From: Myoxocephalus aenaeus
Taxonomy: Eukaryota; Chordata; Actinopteri; Perciformes; Cottidae
DNA: 64,000 nucleotides
Direction: 5' to 3'
Assembly (NCBI GenBank): GCA_038501785.1
Contig: JBAMJR010000053.1
Coordinates: forward strand, 5,676,001 to 5,740,000
This document shows positions 1 to 12,719 of the stretch, piece after piece. Position 1 is the first letter of the stretch, and every line of letters starts with the position of its first letter. The notes under the pieces were generated by a model, which ran no database searches, was not told where the DNA came from, and saw only the letters and a list, made by a program, of their open reading frames with translations. Both the position numbers and the translations under genes were made by a program.

Positions 1-822
1 GTACTGCATATTTCTAAGTACTGAACACTTTAAGATCAGGAGGCCTGCATTTCAGGAACTACTGGTTTATGTAAAAAAAAAAAAAATTGTCTGTCTGTGA
101 AATTTGATTAAAATGTCACTGCTGGAGGACTTCTGTAGCATTCCCAAGGCAACTTTGTAACTATCACTTCAAGAATGTTTGAATAGTAATACTCTCTCAT
201 TACAAGACCTCAGCCATTCAAAACTTTTTGGTAATGCACTGGCTTTTGATAGGAGATGCTTTTGGTAGCACGTTGGTTCAAGCTGATTCACAGAAAGACG
301 TGCGGAACCAACACAATAACTCCATAACACTCTGTATTGTCTCTCCGTACTCCATATTCTTGTTTCATTGCATATGAAGCAACTTCACTTGCCTTGTTCA
401 AAGTGGCATTTTTTTATAATAGGGAAATTACAATATTTTTCACACTTTGTAAACTCAGTAACTTTTTCTAAGGATTTTTTTACACTAAATGTCAAATCTT
501 CTGTCATATCTTATTTATGTTATGTATCACCAAACCATCAAGGTCAGAGTTGACACTATTTGATTGTACTGTAGCCGGCATTGAATGCCAGATCAACACA
601 AGAGAAATAGAAACTTTGTTAAATCACTGAACTAGTCTCATAAAACACTCCTTTCATTGTGTTGATAATGTCTGTTGAGGCATTTGAAAAGTTGAGAGCA
701 CTGAAAATATAATTATGCTATCTTGAAATCTTATATTATTCATGAGCTAGGAGGGCTTTTTGAAACAGTTTTACCTCACCTCACAGTCCTAACTCTGACC
801 CTTGAGCTGACCCCGAACCCTA

Positions 823-855
823 AACCATGTGTGAACCATGTGTGAACATGTGTGA
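823..855 (+). repeat. Short 11-bp minisatellite
   Basis: Three tandem copies of a unit reading AACCATGTGTG, the last one shortened by a base. It follows a stretch of degenerate CCCTAA-like words, but these are too irregular to be a telomeric repeat. Confidence 0.6.
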
Positions 856-1159
856 ATTATGTTTAAAATGTTGAATAGATTCATATTTATATGCTTTACT
901 GTTATTTCTATTTATTGTAAAATAATTTGTATGGTGCGTTTGAGAAATGTTTCACATTAAGTGATCGGGAAGTCCAGGAAATGTATCAAAGTGCAGCCTT
1001 TCAACTCAAACCTGCTGCTTTTCACTGTAAAGTTCATTGAAGAGGCCTTGAGTTCAGTATTTGTTGATGGTGGTATTTGTAATAAAACAATAATGATAAA
1101 AAAGAACGATTCAGAAAAAAACGTCTTTTTTAACATTTTGCATATAGTTTTTTTTTTAG

Positions 1160-1380
1160 CCCCTGGACTAAAATATCTCAACAACTACGATGGATAGCCA
1201 AGAAATGTCGTGCCTTTCTATTACCATCAGGTTAAACTTCGAATTTGTCTCAAATTTGTCCACGCTGGTAAGCATTACACCTGCTAATCAGCTTGCAAGC
1301 ATTGCCATTGTGAGCATGCTGATGTTTAGCCCTCAGCACCACTGTGCTTAAGAGAGCCTGTGGAACCTTGTTTACACATT
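1160..1380 (-). repeat. Decayed teleost interspersed repeat, copy 1
   Basis: The stretch contains words such as AAAATATCTCAACAACTA, CATTGTGAGCATGCTGATG and TTAGC...CAGCACCACTGTGC, which I recognise as a repeat family very common in percomorph genomes. It is in the opposite orientation to the longer copy at about 8,560-8,995. Boundaries are approximate and the class is not resolved from this fragment. Confidence 0.55.
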
Positions 1381-1685
1381 ATCATTTTCAATGCCAAAGA
1401 CACTCCTTAAGGAGTGGACACATTTTCTGTGAAAATACCCACAAAAAAATCCCTATCAGTTTCATGTTTCTGCTATCCTCCCCTGTGCGTAGTTTTAAAC
1501 ACACAGAGCTCCAAAGTTTTCAGTGATCCACTTTAAATGTGGCTCAGTCACCATGCATTATGCATGCGGGGGCCAGCAGTTTACAGGTTTGGATTTGAGA
1601 GGCACAAGAGCAACACTTGCATCTCGCTGAAACATGCTCTTTCTGAGGAAAATCCATTGACTCCTGCAGAGAACAACACATCTGA

Positions 1686-1687
<2 letters not shown>

Positions 1688-1767
<80 letters not shown>
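1688..1767 (+). repeat. (TG)n microsatellite
   Basis: Forty uninterrupted TG dinucleotides. Apparent Cys-Val and Thr-His open frames over it are artefacts of the repeat. Confidence 0.98.
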
Positions 1768-1768
<1 letters not shown>

Positions 1769-2872
1769 AGGCTAAGAATATACAAGAGAGTCGGCAGCCA
1801 GGTTATTTATCTCAGCAGCATAATGCAGGTAGATAGATGTACGCAAGTGCTGCCACTGATCGATACTGTGCAATCAGCTGCGCTTTAAAAAACATGGATT
1901 CTGTTTGTGAGTGATTATAAAGAAAATGATTGCTAATTGAACACGAGGGAGAATTAAATGAAACTGCAATGATTGCTGCACCTGGAAGAACTACCCCTCC
2001 TGCCTCCAGGCTGTACCGAACCAAGCTGCCCCGATCTCCATATTCACACTCACAGGAAGTCATAAAGCATTTTGATGTTTTGTGGCTTGATAGCACACAT
2101 AGTAATTTACCCTGTCGCTATAGTTTACAGTATTCATGTATTCACACTGGGATGACTGACTGACAGTGTGTTTGGGGGGGTTGGATACGGGTGCAGATAG
2201 GCTGTGTGTGTGTGTGGGCGGGGGGGGGGCTCCTATTTAGCAATAGGAGGCATCAAAGCTAAACTACGCCGGTGAAGTCTCCTCATCCCCTGTCAATCTG
2301 CTGTGTCTGTCCACAGCCCACTGAACTGAAGAATTAATGAGCGACATCAGACTGGCAACACCATCGCCTGGGCTTTTTATGCATAATATTAAACCAGGTA
2401 AGGACTGCACCCACCACGTTTCTCACAATGAACCATCTCCCTGTATAATATCCGATCGGTTATATCTACGTGGCGAAAGTGGCACAAGAACTGAGGAGAA
2501 ATTCGATGCAGTCAACCTAGTATTATTATAAATGATTAATCCCAATGTGCATAGCAACGATAATTGGATGTTGATCTGTTACAGCGGTATGATGTGGTGG
2601 CCTACACTGAAATAAGCTTGTATTTATACACACGCATGAAGCACAATGGCATGACCATGATGAATAGCTTAATGCTAAGGCATTGAGGTATAGGTTGTAT
2701 GCAAGCTTCACGTGTCAAGACAGGGTATAAAAAGAGCCTTAACTCCAGTGAGAATGGATTACGATTGTTCAAAGGAGCACTGCCTCTGCTTCAATGTGTC
2801 ATAACTGTGACGTGAGCACAAAACCCAGAGTCTATATTTTAGATGCTATAGCATTGGCATTATAAATAAAAT

Positions 2873-2913
2873 GATTTATTGGTCGCCGCTGGATTTATTG
2901 GTCGCCGCTGGAT
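2873..2913 (+). repeat. 19-bp tandem duplication
   Basis: A 19-bp unit beginning GATTTATTGG and ending CCGCTG occurs twice head to tail without mismatch, followed by three bases of a third copy. The unit is GC-rich in its second half, unlike the surroundings. Confidence 0.85.
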
Positions 2914-3122
2914 AACGTAAAAATGATGTGTGCAAAGGTTCATCATGAGCAGATTCTTCGGAGTTTAAATCTCACATTCAATACATGTTTTTTAAAGGGA
3001 TAGTTTTAGTTTTAATTTTGGGAAATTTTCTGTGTAGATGACACGATTTGTGTATTGTCCTCTCATAACCAATCTTCACACTCAGCATAAGAACGTATGA
3101 GCATATTTCCCCAAATATATAT

Positions 3123-3158
3123 TCCTTTCATGGATATCACATGATATCCATGAAAGGA
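3123..3158. repeat. Perfect inverted repeat
   Basis: Two 16-bp arms (3,123-3,138 and 3,143-3,158) are exact reverse complements separated by the four bases ACAT. The arms contain GATATC next to the loop. It can form a tight hairpin or cruciform. No protein frame or promoter context is evident. Confidence 0.9.
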
Positions 3159-4820
3159 TAAAGCTATTTATAGTGAAAAACTGAGAGGAAGAGTAAAAGA
3201 AAAATAAACACTGTAGAAAAAAAAGGGGGTTCAAGTAACATCCATTGATTTCCTTGTTAGAAATACAATTGTGAAGGTGCTGCCACTCCATGAGGAAGAC
3301 ATCTGGGGGGGTGTTTGTTCATCCAGTACTGTTTGTGGAAGAGTTAGGTCGTTGTTTGTTGGAAACTTTACATCGGTTTATTCTTTCAAATCTAGAGCTG
3401 TCCTCACAGCAGGGTGTTGCCCAAAACACATAAACTCGATTATGTGAAATCTTTATATACTGACTCCCTTCTCCCAGTCTTCTCATCTTGATCTGCCTCA
3501 TTCAAATTCCAACAGCTGAACGGCCTGGTGCGGCACAGTAGCGCAGATGAAAAAGCGTGGTATCCTGGCTCTCTTTAATCTAACGGCGCCTTTGAAGCAG
3601 CTGCGAACGAGCGGGACTAGAACAAAGTCAGGTGCCTTTTTCTGAGATGTCGCTTTAGACGGCGTGACAGGAAGTTGCTGACATTTTGTGTGTGTGTTTG
3701 GGTGTGATTATAAAAATAAAAAAACTTGGGAGTTCCTCAGCTGATGCTCCATTATGAGAAGGAAAACATGTGGAAATGCATATATGTGACACAGATGACA
3801 ATCCGTTTAAAAATACATTTAATGCTTTTAGAACTGACCATTTACTATAAGCCCCCCCTCCTGTTTCTCAGCCTGTCAAGCTTTGCGTTCTACTTTTTTG
3901 TGATTCATTTTGTAACAGTGGGTCATGGATTTCAAAGAGGTTTCTCATTGTTATCCAATGACTGTTGATTCATTGGTTTTAGACAATGGGAGTTGGTTGA
4001 AATACCTGTCCCCAGCTGACTCTTTTTAAATTGTGTATCTTAAAATCAGTATCAGTTTCACCTTTACAAAATATGTAGTTCATCTATTTTTAATACTACT
4101 AATCTATTTTATTGACTTCTTATTTCATATGTAATGCACGCCGTGTTTGACAAACAGTGTGCTGCAGGGATGAAGTATTTATGATGGCCAACCATAGAAA
4201 TTCTCTCGACAAAAAGCTAACGTACGTTTACATTGAGGCGCGACGACATCTCGTAGTCTCATTTATAAGCAACCGCCTTTTGTTAAGACGCATAAAAGCT
4301 CCCTCAAAAGGATGCTTTGCTGCTGTGCGTTGTCCCGCTGAATGAATGACCTGCAGATGTATATTTGTTCAATCAGTGTTGTTTGTCGCGCCAACAACAG
4401 CCAAGTCAGTCCAAATTGTTTAATATGCAGCAGCACAATCAAGAGTTGTGTCTTATTACGGAATAAATGACTGATTAGGGTGGGGGATAATGACTGATAA
4501 TGTTCCATTCATTAAACCTCTATTTACGGCCTCAATTAAGCGCTAATGGCTCATTCAGACTTCTAATTAACTAAATGGATATTTTTCACTGTCTTTTCCT
4601 CATGAAGGACAAGTAACTGTACTCCTGTGGAACTTCAGTCAGTTTCAAACACAGAAACGTCCCCACTATCTTTTTTTTAATCTTTGCTGTTACAACTGAA
4701 TTACTCTTCTCCCTGCATTGACTTATTGTTATGTTTCTTTCAAGGCTTTGCAGAAAAAGCCTGTACTTTCTGTTTGATTCTTTGCATAATTTAAATAAAC
4801 CTCTTGGAACGTTTCTGCTC

Positions 4821-4870
4821 TGTTATTATGTTCGGGTAATATGTGATGATATTACCGAAACATAATAACA
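4821..4870. repeat. Long near-perfect inverted repeat
   Basis: Arms of 22 bp (4,821-4,842 and 4,849-4,870) match at 20 of 22 positions, the two differences being adjacent in the middle of the arm, around a 6-bp loop. Possibilities are a small MITE remnant or a replication-slippage palindrome. The size is also compatible with a microRNA-like stem, but nothing else supports that. Confidence 0.85.
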
Positions 4871-6457
4871 TAACATTTATAACATAATCACATACTTTTC
4901 AGACATATTGTATGCAATTAAGTAGATGTACCATGTCTTGCTCAAAGGCCAGTATGGCAATCATAATCAACCACCCTATTTCTACTGATTGTCAGTCAAA
5001 CAGAGAGACCATTGTGTGGTTTCAGCAGATAAGATGCTGTTGCTATATTTTTCAACGGCCGGCACCACAGACCAACTAACGTGAAGAGACGCTATTATAG
5101 AATATAATAGATATCGTGGAGAGTTGTAGCAGCAACAGCATAAGCTCAACACGTGCATTAATTAGCTAAATAAAATATTCAGAGGACGCAGATTTAACAC
5201 TTGAGATAATAGGAACAGAATGCATATGGAAGAGGTGGGATGGCAGGGAACACACAGGCTGTTAAGGGTTCCTCTGTGGGATGGTGGGGAGAAGAAGATG
5301 GTTTATAAATGAGAAGAGACAATGGCTTTCTAGTAGGCGTGTGTCTTGGAGAATATTGCTCATGATTCCAGTTTGAAATTTTAATTTCAGGTTAATGAAC
5401 CAATTCAAATCTGAATTAAACACTGAACAATCAAATGGATTGACTAGAAATAAGGTGGTGTGTTCCAAATGCTCTATGACTTGAGATATAATAAAAGATA
5501 CATACAAATGTTGATTACATTTATACTTTTTGTATAATTTGGAACCTCCTTATATATACTACAATGCATGTGTAATGTGAGCCTAATGCTTTGAACAAGA
5601 TATTTTCAAGTAGCTGTCTCAGCAGTGACAAAGGCGGTCGGTTGCAGCTGGTTTCATAATCCAGCCGAGTTGACACCTGGATTATCCTGAGAGACAACAC
5701 ACATTCTGTGTCAGTCTCTCCTGTGGGTTAAAGGCTTTGATTAGCCAGTGATGCGCTCAACTATTGATCCGGCTGACTGCTCCTTATCTTTTTCAGTTAT
5801 TACTGGTTTACTGCAGGTGCCCTGGTAGGCTTAGTTTAAAGTGTTGTGTTGTGACCTGCTGCAGAGCAAAAGACACGGAACAAAAACAGTTTTTTCCACA
5901 AACTATTGTTTCTTTGTTTTTTTTAAAGGCTCCATAGGCTCTGATTTGCAACAATAACAAGTATCGAAAACATAGTTTTGTCAACCAAAGACTAGGCATC
6001 CATCCATACATCACTTTCCTTTCAATTCTAATGCCAGCACACATTTAGTTTTTTCCTTGAAGCATTATGAAATCTAGAAACTAGGTAATGTATATATACC
6101 AGTCTTTTCTACTGCTTTAGTTTCGGCTCTACACTACCACCACAATAACTCCATAATACGCAATCCATATGCTATTTAACACAATGTATTGTCAGTCGAG
6201 ACAGCATTACATCTTCATAAGCTGTTTTTAACAGATTTGCTAAAACAGTGAGCGCCTGTGACCTGCAGGAGGTAGGGAGCAAACATTAATGGCTTTGGAC
6301 TGTAATAGGTTTAAGAATTTCATGGCCATAAGTGATAGTAGGAAAAAATGAAAAGCCATGCTATTGTACTTAGAAATACATTGTTTTGTAAGGCAGTTGC
6401 CATGACTTTTAGCCATGCTAGTGACACGGCTTTAGGGATAAAATACCAGTCGGTCAG

Positions 6458-7199
6458 TTGGTCCCAGACACCTGCAACATCGGGAGGTGGAATTGCTTTT
6501 TCTTTGACAAATATCCTATCTCCCTTCACTTTGAACTGCTGGATCGAAGCTTTCATGTTTACATGGAGGACAGAAAGAACCAGGGTCCTCCAATGTCAGA
6601 GCTGGCCACAGCCATCTCCCGCTTGAGGTCCAGGGGAATTGCGGACCTCAGGTCTGACAATATAATGTTTGGAGACCAGCAGCCACTGAAAGTGAAGATT
6701 ATTGACTTTGACCTGGAGACGACCTGGACAGAGCACCAGAAGCCATGTTGCATGTTCCCTTTAATGGGGCCATTGAATGTGGTCCCTAGTCCTGGTTGCT
6801 GCAGAGCTGGCTACTGGGTACCCACTCTATCCTGACTACGAATATTACTTCCACACAGCAGACCGGGGTAGACCCCCGAGGAGTTTGCTTATGAGATGGG
6901 GTTATATGCTCGGGATACGAGACACATCAGACTCAAGAGTCTTGATGACCTTAAGAAGGTGATGGAGATGAACTGAGGACACCAGAGCGACCAGCATCTC
7001 TTAGTAGAGCCGGCCAAGAGAATGCTACAGCAGGATGCAAACCTGTGCATCAAACCCCCGGAGGTTCTGATGAGCCTCCCTCTGAGCTCCCATCCTGACA
7101 CCTTAATAGTGATAATGGACACTAAGGAGGCAGAGCCAGACATCAGCTGGCAGCCTGCCTTATATCAGAGAGCAGGACCAGGGAGCATTCTTAGATGAC
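6458..7199 (+). pseudogene. HIPK-like serine/threonine kinase pseudogene
   Basis: An intronless, broken kinase catalytic domain of the homeodomain-interacting protein kinase type that is greatly expanded in teleosts. The first frame (from about 6,458) has the hinge and alphaD-like piece FELLDRSFHVYMEDR, then ADLRSDNIM where functional members have a HxDLKPxN loop, then KIIDFDLET where DFG is expected. Around 6,740-6,780 the activation-loop/APE segment is missing and the frame shifts into WSLVLVAAELATGYPLYP. A second shift near 6,870 leads to EEFAYEMGLYARDTRH and LKSLDDLKKVMEMN, ending in TGA (6,974-6,976). Beyond the stop the family's end follows as LLVEPAKRMLQQDANLCIKP. The N-lobe with the ATP loop and lysine is absent. 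Loss of the catalytic His, the DFG Gly and two frames makes activity implausible. It could be a processed copy or a decayed local duplicate; no poly(A) tail was seen. Confidence 0.8.
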
Positions 7200-7417
7200 A
7201 GAGAGTCACAACTACAACTGCCTCCCTTGTTGAAGAAATTGGAGTGAAAGAACATTACAGAACACAGCTTGCCGCATTGCTGCTCTGTGTTTTCCTGTCT
7301 GCAAAGGCTGGACCTGAAGGCAGCACAGTGAGTGGCATTGGAAACACCTGGGCCTCATGTGAACAGCCAGTCTCACCACAGATGAGTGTATTGTCGCTTT
7401 TTTTGCCATTTATTTCC

Positions 7418-7536
7418 TGTAAATAAATGTATTCTTAATCTTATTATTTGTTGTAAATAGTTCTTATTTTTCTACTAATTTGCTGTAAATAAATGTATAA
7501 TCTTTCCACGAATTGTATGTAAATCATAAGTGTTGA
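7418..7536 (+). repeat. Degenerate tandem repeat of about 33 bp
   Basis: The word TGTAAAT(A/C) recurs at about 7,418, 7,452, 7,484 and 7,520, giving four diverged units of roughly 33 bp. Two units contain AATAAA (7,422-7,427 and 7,488-7,493). This AT-rich block lies some 220 bp past the kinase pseudogene and could be a relic of its 3' untranslated region. Confidence 0.5.
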
Positions 7537-8559
7537 AAGTAATATACATATAATGGATTAATATTGGTATAGTATCTATCATCACCATCTTCTTGCTGTA
7601 AACTCTCTGCAGAGTTTTATACTGATTTGTTCCATGGTCCTTTGCATTAGCTCAGGTCTGTTGGTTGAATCACAGTTCTTTCTGAAATTGAGTGAAAACA
7701 TCTGACGCCTCAACTGTCAGGGTTTATATTAGAACACACAAATGGGTTTTGGGGGCATAAAGGTCCTCATATGAGTCAAATGAATAAATTTAGGAGTAAG
7801 TATATTATTATTCCACTTAGTTAAAAGGTATAGGGTATTTTTAAATGCAGGAATAGAATGGGGGGAGAGGGGCGCACTTCTTTGATCCTTTCTGCAAAGT
7901 CCATTAACCATATGGATCATTGGTTACTGAAGTGTTTTTCACCAAGTTACTTCATCCCCCATGAATAGCTCCCTGAATGGCCTACTTGGAAATGGCAGCC
8001 CTAACCAAGTGTCATTAGGCCGATGAAAGCAAATTGATTTCAGTGGCAGGAGTTCCAGAGGAACAAGTGCCTCCATGAGATTTTCTTAAACACAGAGAGG
8101 ATGTGTTTTCTTTCTCTTTTTTCGGGGGACACAGATGGTGCTCCTTTCCCCTATAGTCCCTGTGAATCTGTGAAAACAAGGACAGGAAATGAAACAAAAA
8201 CCAGGTCTCACTTGAAGTAACTGAGCAGGCTTTATGAGGAGCTGCACTGTGATGTTGTAGTCGAGTCATTGGGACCTGTTGGCCAATCATGCTGAGAAAA
8301 ATGAAGTGAATGGTTGCTTATAGCTTCACCATACACATAGAGCAATAAAGGCTGTTCAATATGCGTTGCCTTTTATATTTGTGACAAAATGAGGAAAATG
8401 TATGCGTCCTCATAGTATATCAAAATGTGTTTACAGGTACATTGCTATGAAACTATGCACCCAGTACATATTTAGTGATATAGTAAGGACCTCAAATGTC
8501 ATATAAATCTCGAGCCAAAATTACAAATATGATATAAAAGTCAAGTACAGCAAGAGCAT

Positions 8560-8995
8560 GCTCACAGCACTGTGTGGCAGAGTGGTGCTTTGAGCTAAAT
8601 GCAAAGTTTGCACGCCAACGTTCTTACAGAGACAATGTAACACACTGATGTTTAGCAGGTATAATGTGTATCACGTCCACATGCTAAATGTACTTATTAG
8701 CAGTAAACCCAAAGTAAAGCTGTGGCGGATGGAATAGACATTGGTTTTGCAGGTATTTGGTCAGGAAAAGTCTGATCATCACTGACGCTATTATGATTCA
8801 ACCTGAGGGGGACATGAAAGTCTGTACCAAATGTCATGTCAATCTGGTATTATTGAGACATTCCACTCTGAGCCATGCAGTGTAAATATAAATCAGGGGA
8901 TCACTAGAGTGAGTAGGGTTCATCCTCTGGGCACCAGGAATGTCATGGCAATCCATCTGATAGCTGTCAAGACATTTATAACTTCTGCTATATCA
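8560..8995 (+). repeat. Decayed teleost interspersed repeat, copy 2
   Basis: Contains GATGTTTAGCAGGTATAATG, TTTTGCAGGTATTTGGTCA, CTGAGGGGGACATGAAAGTC, TGTACCAAATGTCATG and CATGGCAATCCATCTGATAG in the order known for a very common percomorph repeat. A copy of the same family lies inverted at about 1,160-1,380. Boundaries are approximate; class unresolved. Confidence 0.65.
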
Positions 8996-10359
8996 TAGCT
9001 GGAAATGGAAATGGAAGTAAGTTTAAGTGATGACTTCTTGAAGTCAACCTTAAAGTGAGAATCCAGGCATCCCAGAGTGCAAAGCTCTTTCTAATTTGAA
9101 TAAAAAAACACATTTTTAGGAGTTTCTGCCAATCAATCATCCATTCAATCAGTAATTTATGATGTTATCCAAGAAGATTTCTGTCCATCTCTTCTTTGAC
9201 AAACTGGCTTTAGGCAATCTGAAACCTACAAAAGACTTAGAAATAAGATGTGTTATATACCGACAACGTGGTTATATGTTGAAGACCCTTGTCTCTATCT
9301 GTTGTCTTTGTGTCTGACTTATTTAGTCAAAGGTTGAAAACACAAAATGCACCTCCTAGACATTTGCAGAAAAGGAAAGACGGTGTTTTTGAAGGTTGAA
9401 ATCAATACGAGATTCATCTGAGCGAGAAGTAAGTTGGTGTGAAAAAAAAAAGAAAAGACAAGAAACATCAAAGGATATCAATAAAAACAGGTTTAGACCA
9501 AAGCAGCTTATTTGACAGCATGACTGAGAAGTGTTTGCTTTACGATCGATTACGCTAATTAACAGTTTCAAACAGCGGAGCTCTGTAAATATCAGCTGAA
9601 CAACCGGTCAATAAAGACAAACCATCTTCCATTCTACGTGTTGCATTTGTATCCCGCACTGCTTTAACAAACTTACATATGCTTCACTCTCTTATCGATT
9701 CGGTCAATGTTATGAGAGAATTTGTCATGTAAGTCATCACCACCGGACTGCACCGACAGATTTTTGCAATTGCTAGAGCAGGGCCTCTTATGATGGAGTA
9801 ATAGTCTCATATTTAATTGCCATTTGACAAAGTGAGGCTGAGTGGGAGAAAAAAAAAGTGCTGAGTCGGTGTCTACAGCTGAACGTGAGCTGCAGAAACG
9901 TCAGTTGGAAAGGCGCTGTGTAAAAATGATTGCCAATTTATTAACAGACAATAAGCCACTCGTATAAATGTCCACTGTAATATAAAAAAAAGTGAGTATA
10001 TTCACAGTGGCCTGGATAATGTCTGTTGGTTAATAATGTTGTGAGGTAGCTATGCGAGAGACTTTATAATGTGGTTTAATTATACCTATGGACTTCTTAA
10101 AGCTGCAATTATCAGTCTTTTCATATTAACAATGGATCAAATGACTACATAATGTGAAAGGAGTTGCTCGTATAGTGACAAACCAGCGGGACGTTATCAC
10201 CAGACTGCAGTATCCCCTGACTATGCAGCATTTTTTAGTCCTATTGTTTTGGTTTAATTGCACATAACTTTACTACTTTGGTTCACTCTCACCGCTCAAA
10301 TTAACCTTTATTCAAGGAAAAAGACCTGACTGTGAGCTACCTGCCCAACATTTAACAGC

Positions 10360-10540
10360 AGACAGTCAAACTTAGCAACTAGCTGGTGAACAAACCAGAG
10401 TATTTAGTCGCTAAAAGATTCACAAGAGGTGGTGGAGACCAAACCAAAGCTAAAAGAAGAGGGAGAGTTGGACTTGCATTTTGCCAAGTAGCCGGAAACA
10501 CGACTCGAAATGAATGCTGATGTTGTTGCCTTTGATGTCT
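10360..10540 (+). repeat. Decayed teleost interspersed repeat fragment
   Basis: Words such as AGCTGGTGAACA, GGTGGTGGAGACCAAA, AGCTAAAAGAAGAG, GTTGGACTTGCATTTTG and AAATGAATGCTGATGTTG follow the order of a repeat frequently met in fish introns. It is diverged and its ends are uncertain. Confidence 0.45.
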
Positions 10541-11293
10541 TCTGGGTGGGTAAATTGGAAGATGTTGGCGAAGAAGTTTGACATATACATTTAAGAAGGT
10601 GATAATGTCAATGTAATGTTTATAGCTTTTTGGGATGAAAAATTCAGGTTCAAATATAAAAGTCTGTTTAATTCAGGCCTATTTCTCTTCTTACATAGTT
10701 TCCCCTTCCGTGTATCACAGCAGTTGTTAAACTGGAAATTAAATTTGATAATAACCTAATATAGATTATGGCCGAGACTACAAAAATGAGGCCCAGATTG
10801 TAAAAACACATTTCATATATAAAAGTACCATTTGCCTGGAGCATAACCATTAACACTCCAGTACAGTACAGTCCCACTGATTTCTACAGTATAAGAAAAT
10901 AAATGCCCACAGTAACGCTCCTTTTACATCAGTGCACATTGAAGGTGTCCTCCTCACATCTCTCTTCCTCTGCTTACAGTATTTCCATGTTTTTCTTTTC
11001 CCCAGCTGGTTGCATCTCCTAACATCGAAGCCTCGCTGCAGGGCTCTTCATAATCATGTAATCCTTCCATTCACTAGATGGAACCTCCTTAAATCCCCCT
11101 TATATTTACCCACATGTTCTCCTCAGGGTGTCGAGGCCAACTAATAAGCAATAAGACAGTGGAGCTAATGCTAGAAATCCTGCAATCCTTCATCACTGAT
11201 AGGGGAAAGTCCAGAGGAAAGCCGTGGGGGAGAGAGAGACATGGCTATTAACACTGGACCACCTTAGCTGTGTGTACATTCAAACATCCACGC

Positions 11294-11297
<4 letters not shown>

Positions 11298-11376
<79 letters not shown>
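11298..11376 (+). repeat. (CA)n microsatellite
   Basis: About 39 CA units, preceded by an imperfect CACGCACACG leader. Confidence 0.98.
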
Positions 11377-11378
<2 letters not shown>

Positions 11379-12694
11379 TACATATACTAAAGGCCCCCAT
11401 AGAAAACGTATCTCTCGGGCCCTGCTTCTCTCTGCCTAGTCTGAATCACAGGGCCATATGTCTAAATTGTGTGTCAACACACAATCTAAATGCAAATGGT
11501 TAATCGTCTCTTCTGTAGCCCACAGCCTCCCAGGAATCAATGTGTACCCCCAGCAGACATTCATACCATTATTAGGTTAGTGGGGAAGCGATCACAGGTA
11601 TAATCAAATAATTAAACCTGCATTTCTAAAACCCTCTATTGCTTTGCCGTGCCTCTGAATTGCCAAGGGGCTATTTTGCTGCATGTTGGCTCCAACAAGG
11701 GATGCTGTTGTGCATGTAGCATTATTTTCAAAAGCCTGCTGGACTATTATTGTATTTAATGTTATATACTATGGGGATTTTGTCATTTTTTTTGTCTCTA
11801 TAACTGCCGCATTATTAAGGAGAAATGGAGTGTGGACTATTATGTATTTAACATGTATGTTCAAAAGGGTATGAATGTTGTTGTATATAATATGCAAAAC
11901 GTGTTTTGTGTTATTACTTTCTTTCCATACTGGGAGAAAAGCTTAATTACATTTAAATTGCGGTGTAGGCATTTAACCTTTTCCAACAGCAATACATTAG
12001 CTACTCTCCTTGTTTAAGCAACAGGGAATAGATCCTCAGAGCCAGACCACCAATAATTGGTGGGTAGTTTAATGTCTGCACTCACTCCTGCGCTGAGGGA
12101 AGAGGAGGCTCACACACTGGAACCTATGGTAATTAGGAGGGCAGGTACTACAGCAGAAGCTGCTTCTTGTGGGTCTGATATCAAGTTACATATGATTATT
12201 GAACTAGAAGTTTCTTCATTTGTAACCGCAAACGGATTTTACTTGACGCCGATTAAAAGTATCTCCCATTACACTGGACAGCAGCGTAATGAACCCAACA
12301 CTTATTTCATATCCTCAGGATTTGAGCTGTGTGCTGACAATGATGGACCATGAATAATTTAAATCCCTTTTGAGAGGATCTGTGGATATCACAGCCATCT
12401 ACATCTGCAGCGTCTGACTTAGCCTATGAAGTTTCTTGTTAACACATAGCACATCATGCTTATGGTAACCTACTTTTCTTTTTTGGCAAGCAGAGGGGTG
12501 GTGAAATGTTCTGGAGGAAGGGAAATATGATTTAGTGTGTAATTATGCAAAAAGAAAAAAATCTCTGGAGGAATCCCTGAACTCAAACTAAAGGCTACAG
12601 AATCAGATTCGTGGCTTGCAGCTTTTTCTTTTCTTTGAATAATTCCTGAATTCATTATTGCATTCATGGTCTTACTGAAAACAGTCCCACACAC

Positions 12695-12719
12695 TAGCCC
12701 ACCCGCTAAGGGTGGGCTA
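12695..12719. repeat. GC-rich perfect hairpin
   Basis: Ten-base arms TAGCCCACCC and GGGTGGGCTA are exact reverse complements around the loop GCTAA. The CACCC/GGGTG arm sequence resembles KLF/Sp binding sites on both strands. No U-tract follows, and the setting is eukaryotic, so a terminator reading does not apply. Confidence 0.85.

Larger units (their letters stand above)
1..6457. other. Intergenic region without recognisable genes
   Basis: No open reading frame here resembles a known protein family; the longest frames are short and lack splice-linked partners. The stretch holds a decayed fish repeat (about 1,160-1,380), a long TG microsatellite (1,688-1,767), a G-rich patch near 2,215-2,230, a 19-bp tandem duplication (2,873-2,913) and two palindromes (3,123-3,158 and 4,821-4,870), each listed separately. 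The remainder is AT-rich single-copy-looking DNA. Conserved regulatory elements may be present but cannot be judged from one sequence. Confidence 0.7.

Noticed and set aside
785..855. Telomere-like CCCTAA words
   Set aside because: Only one or two exact units, the rest irregular; a small minisatellite explains the stretch better.
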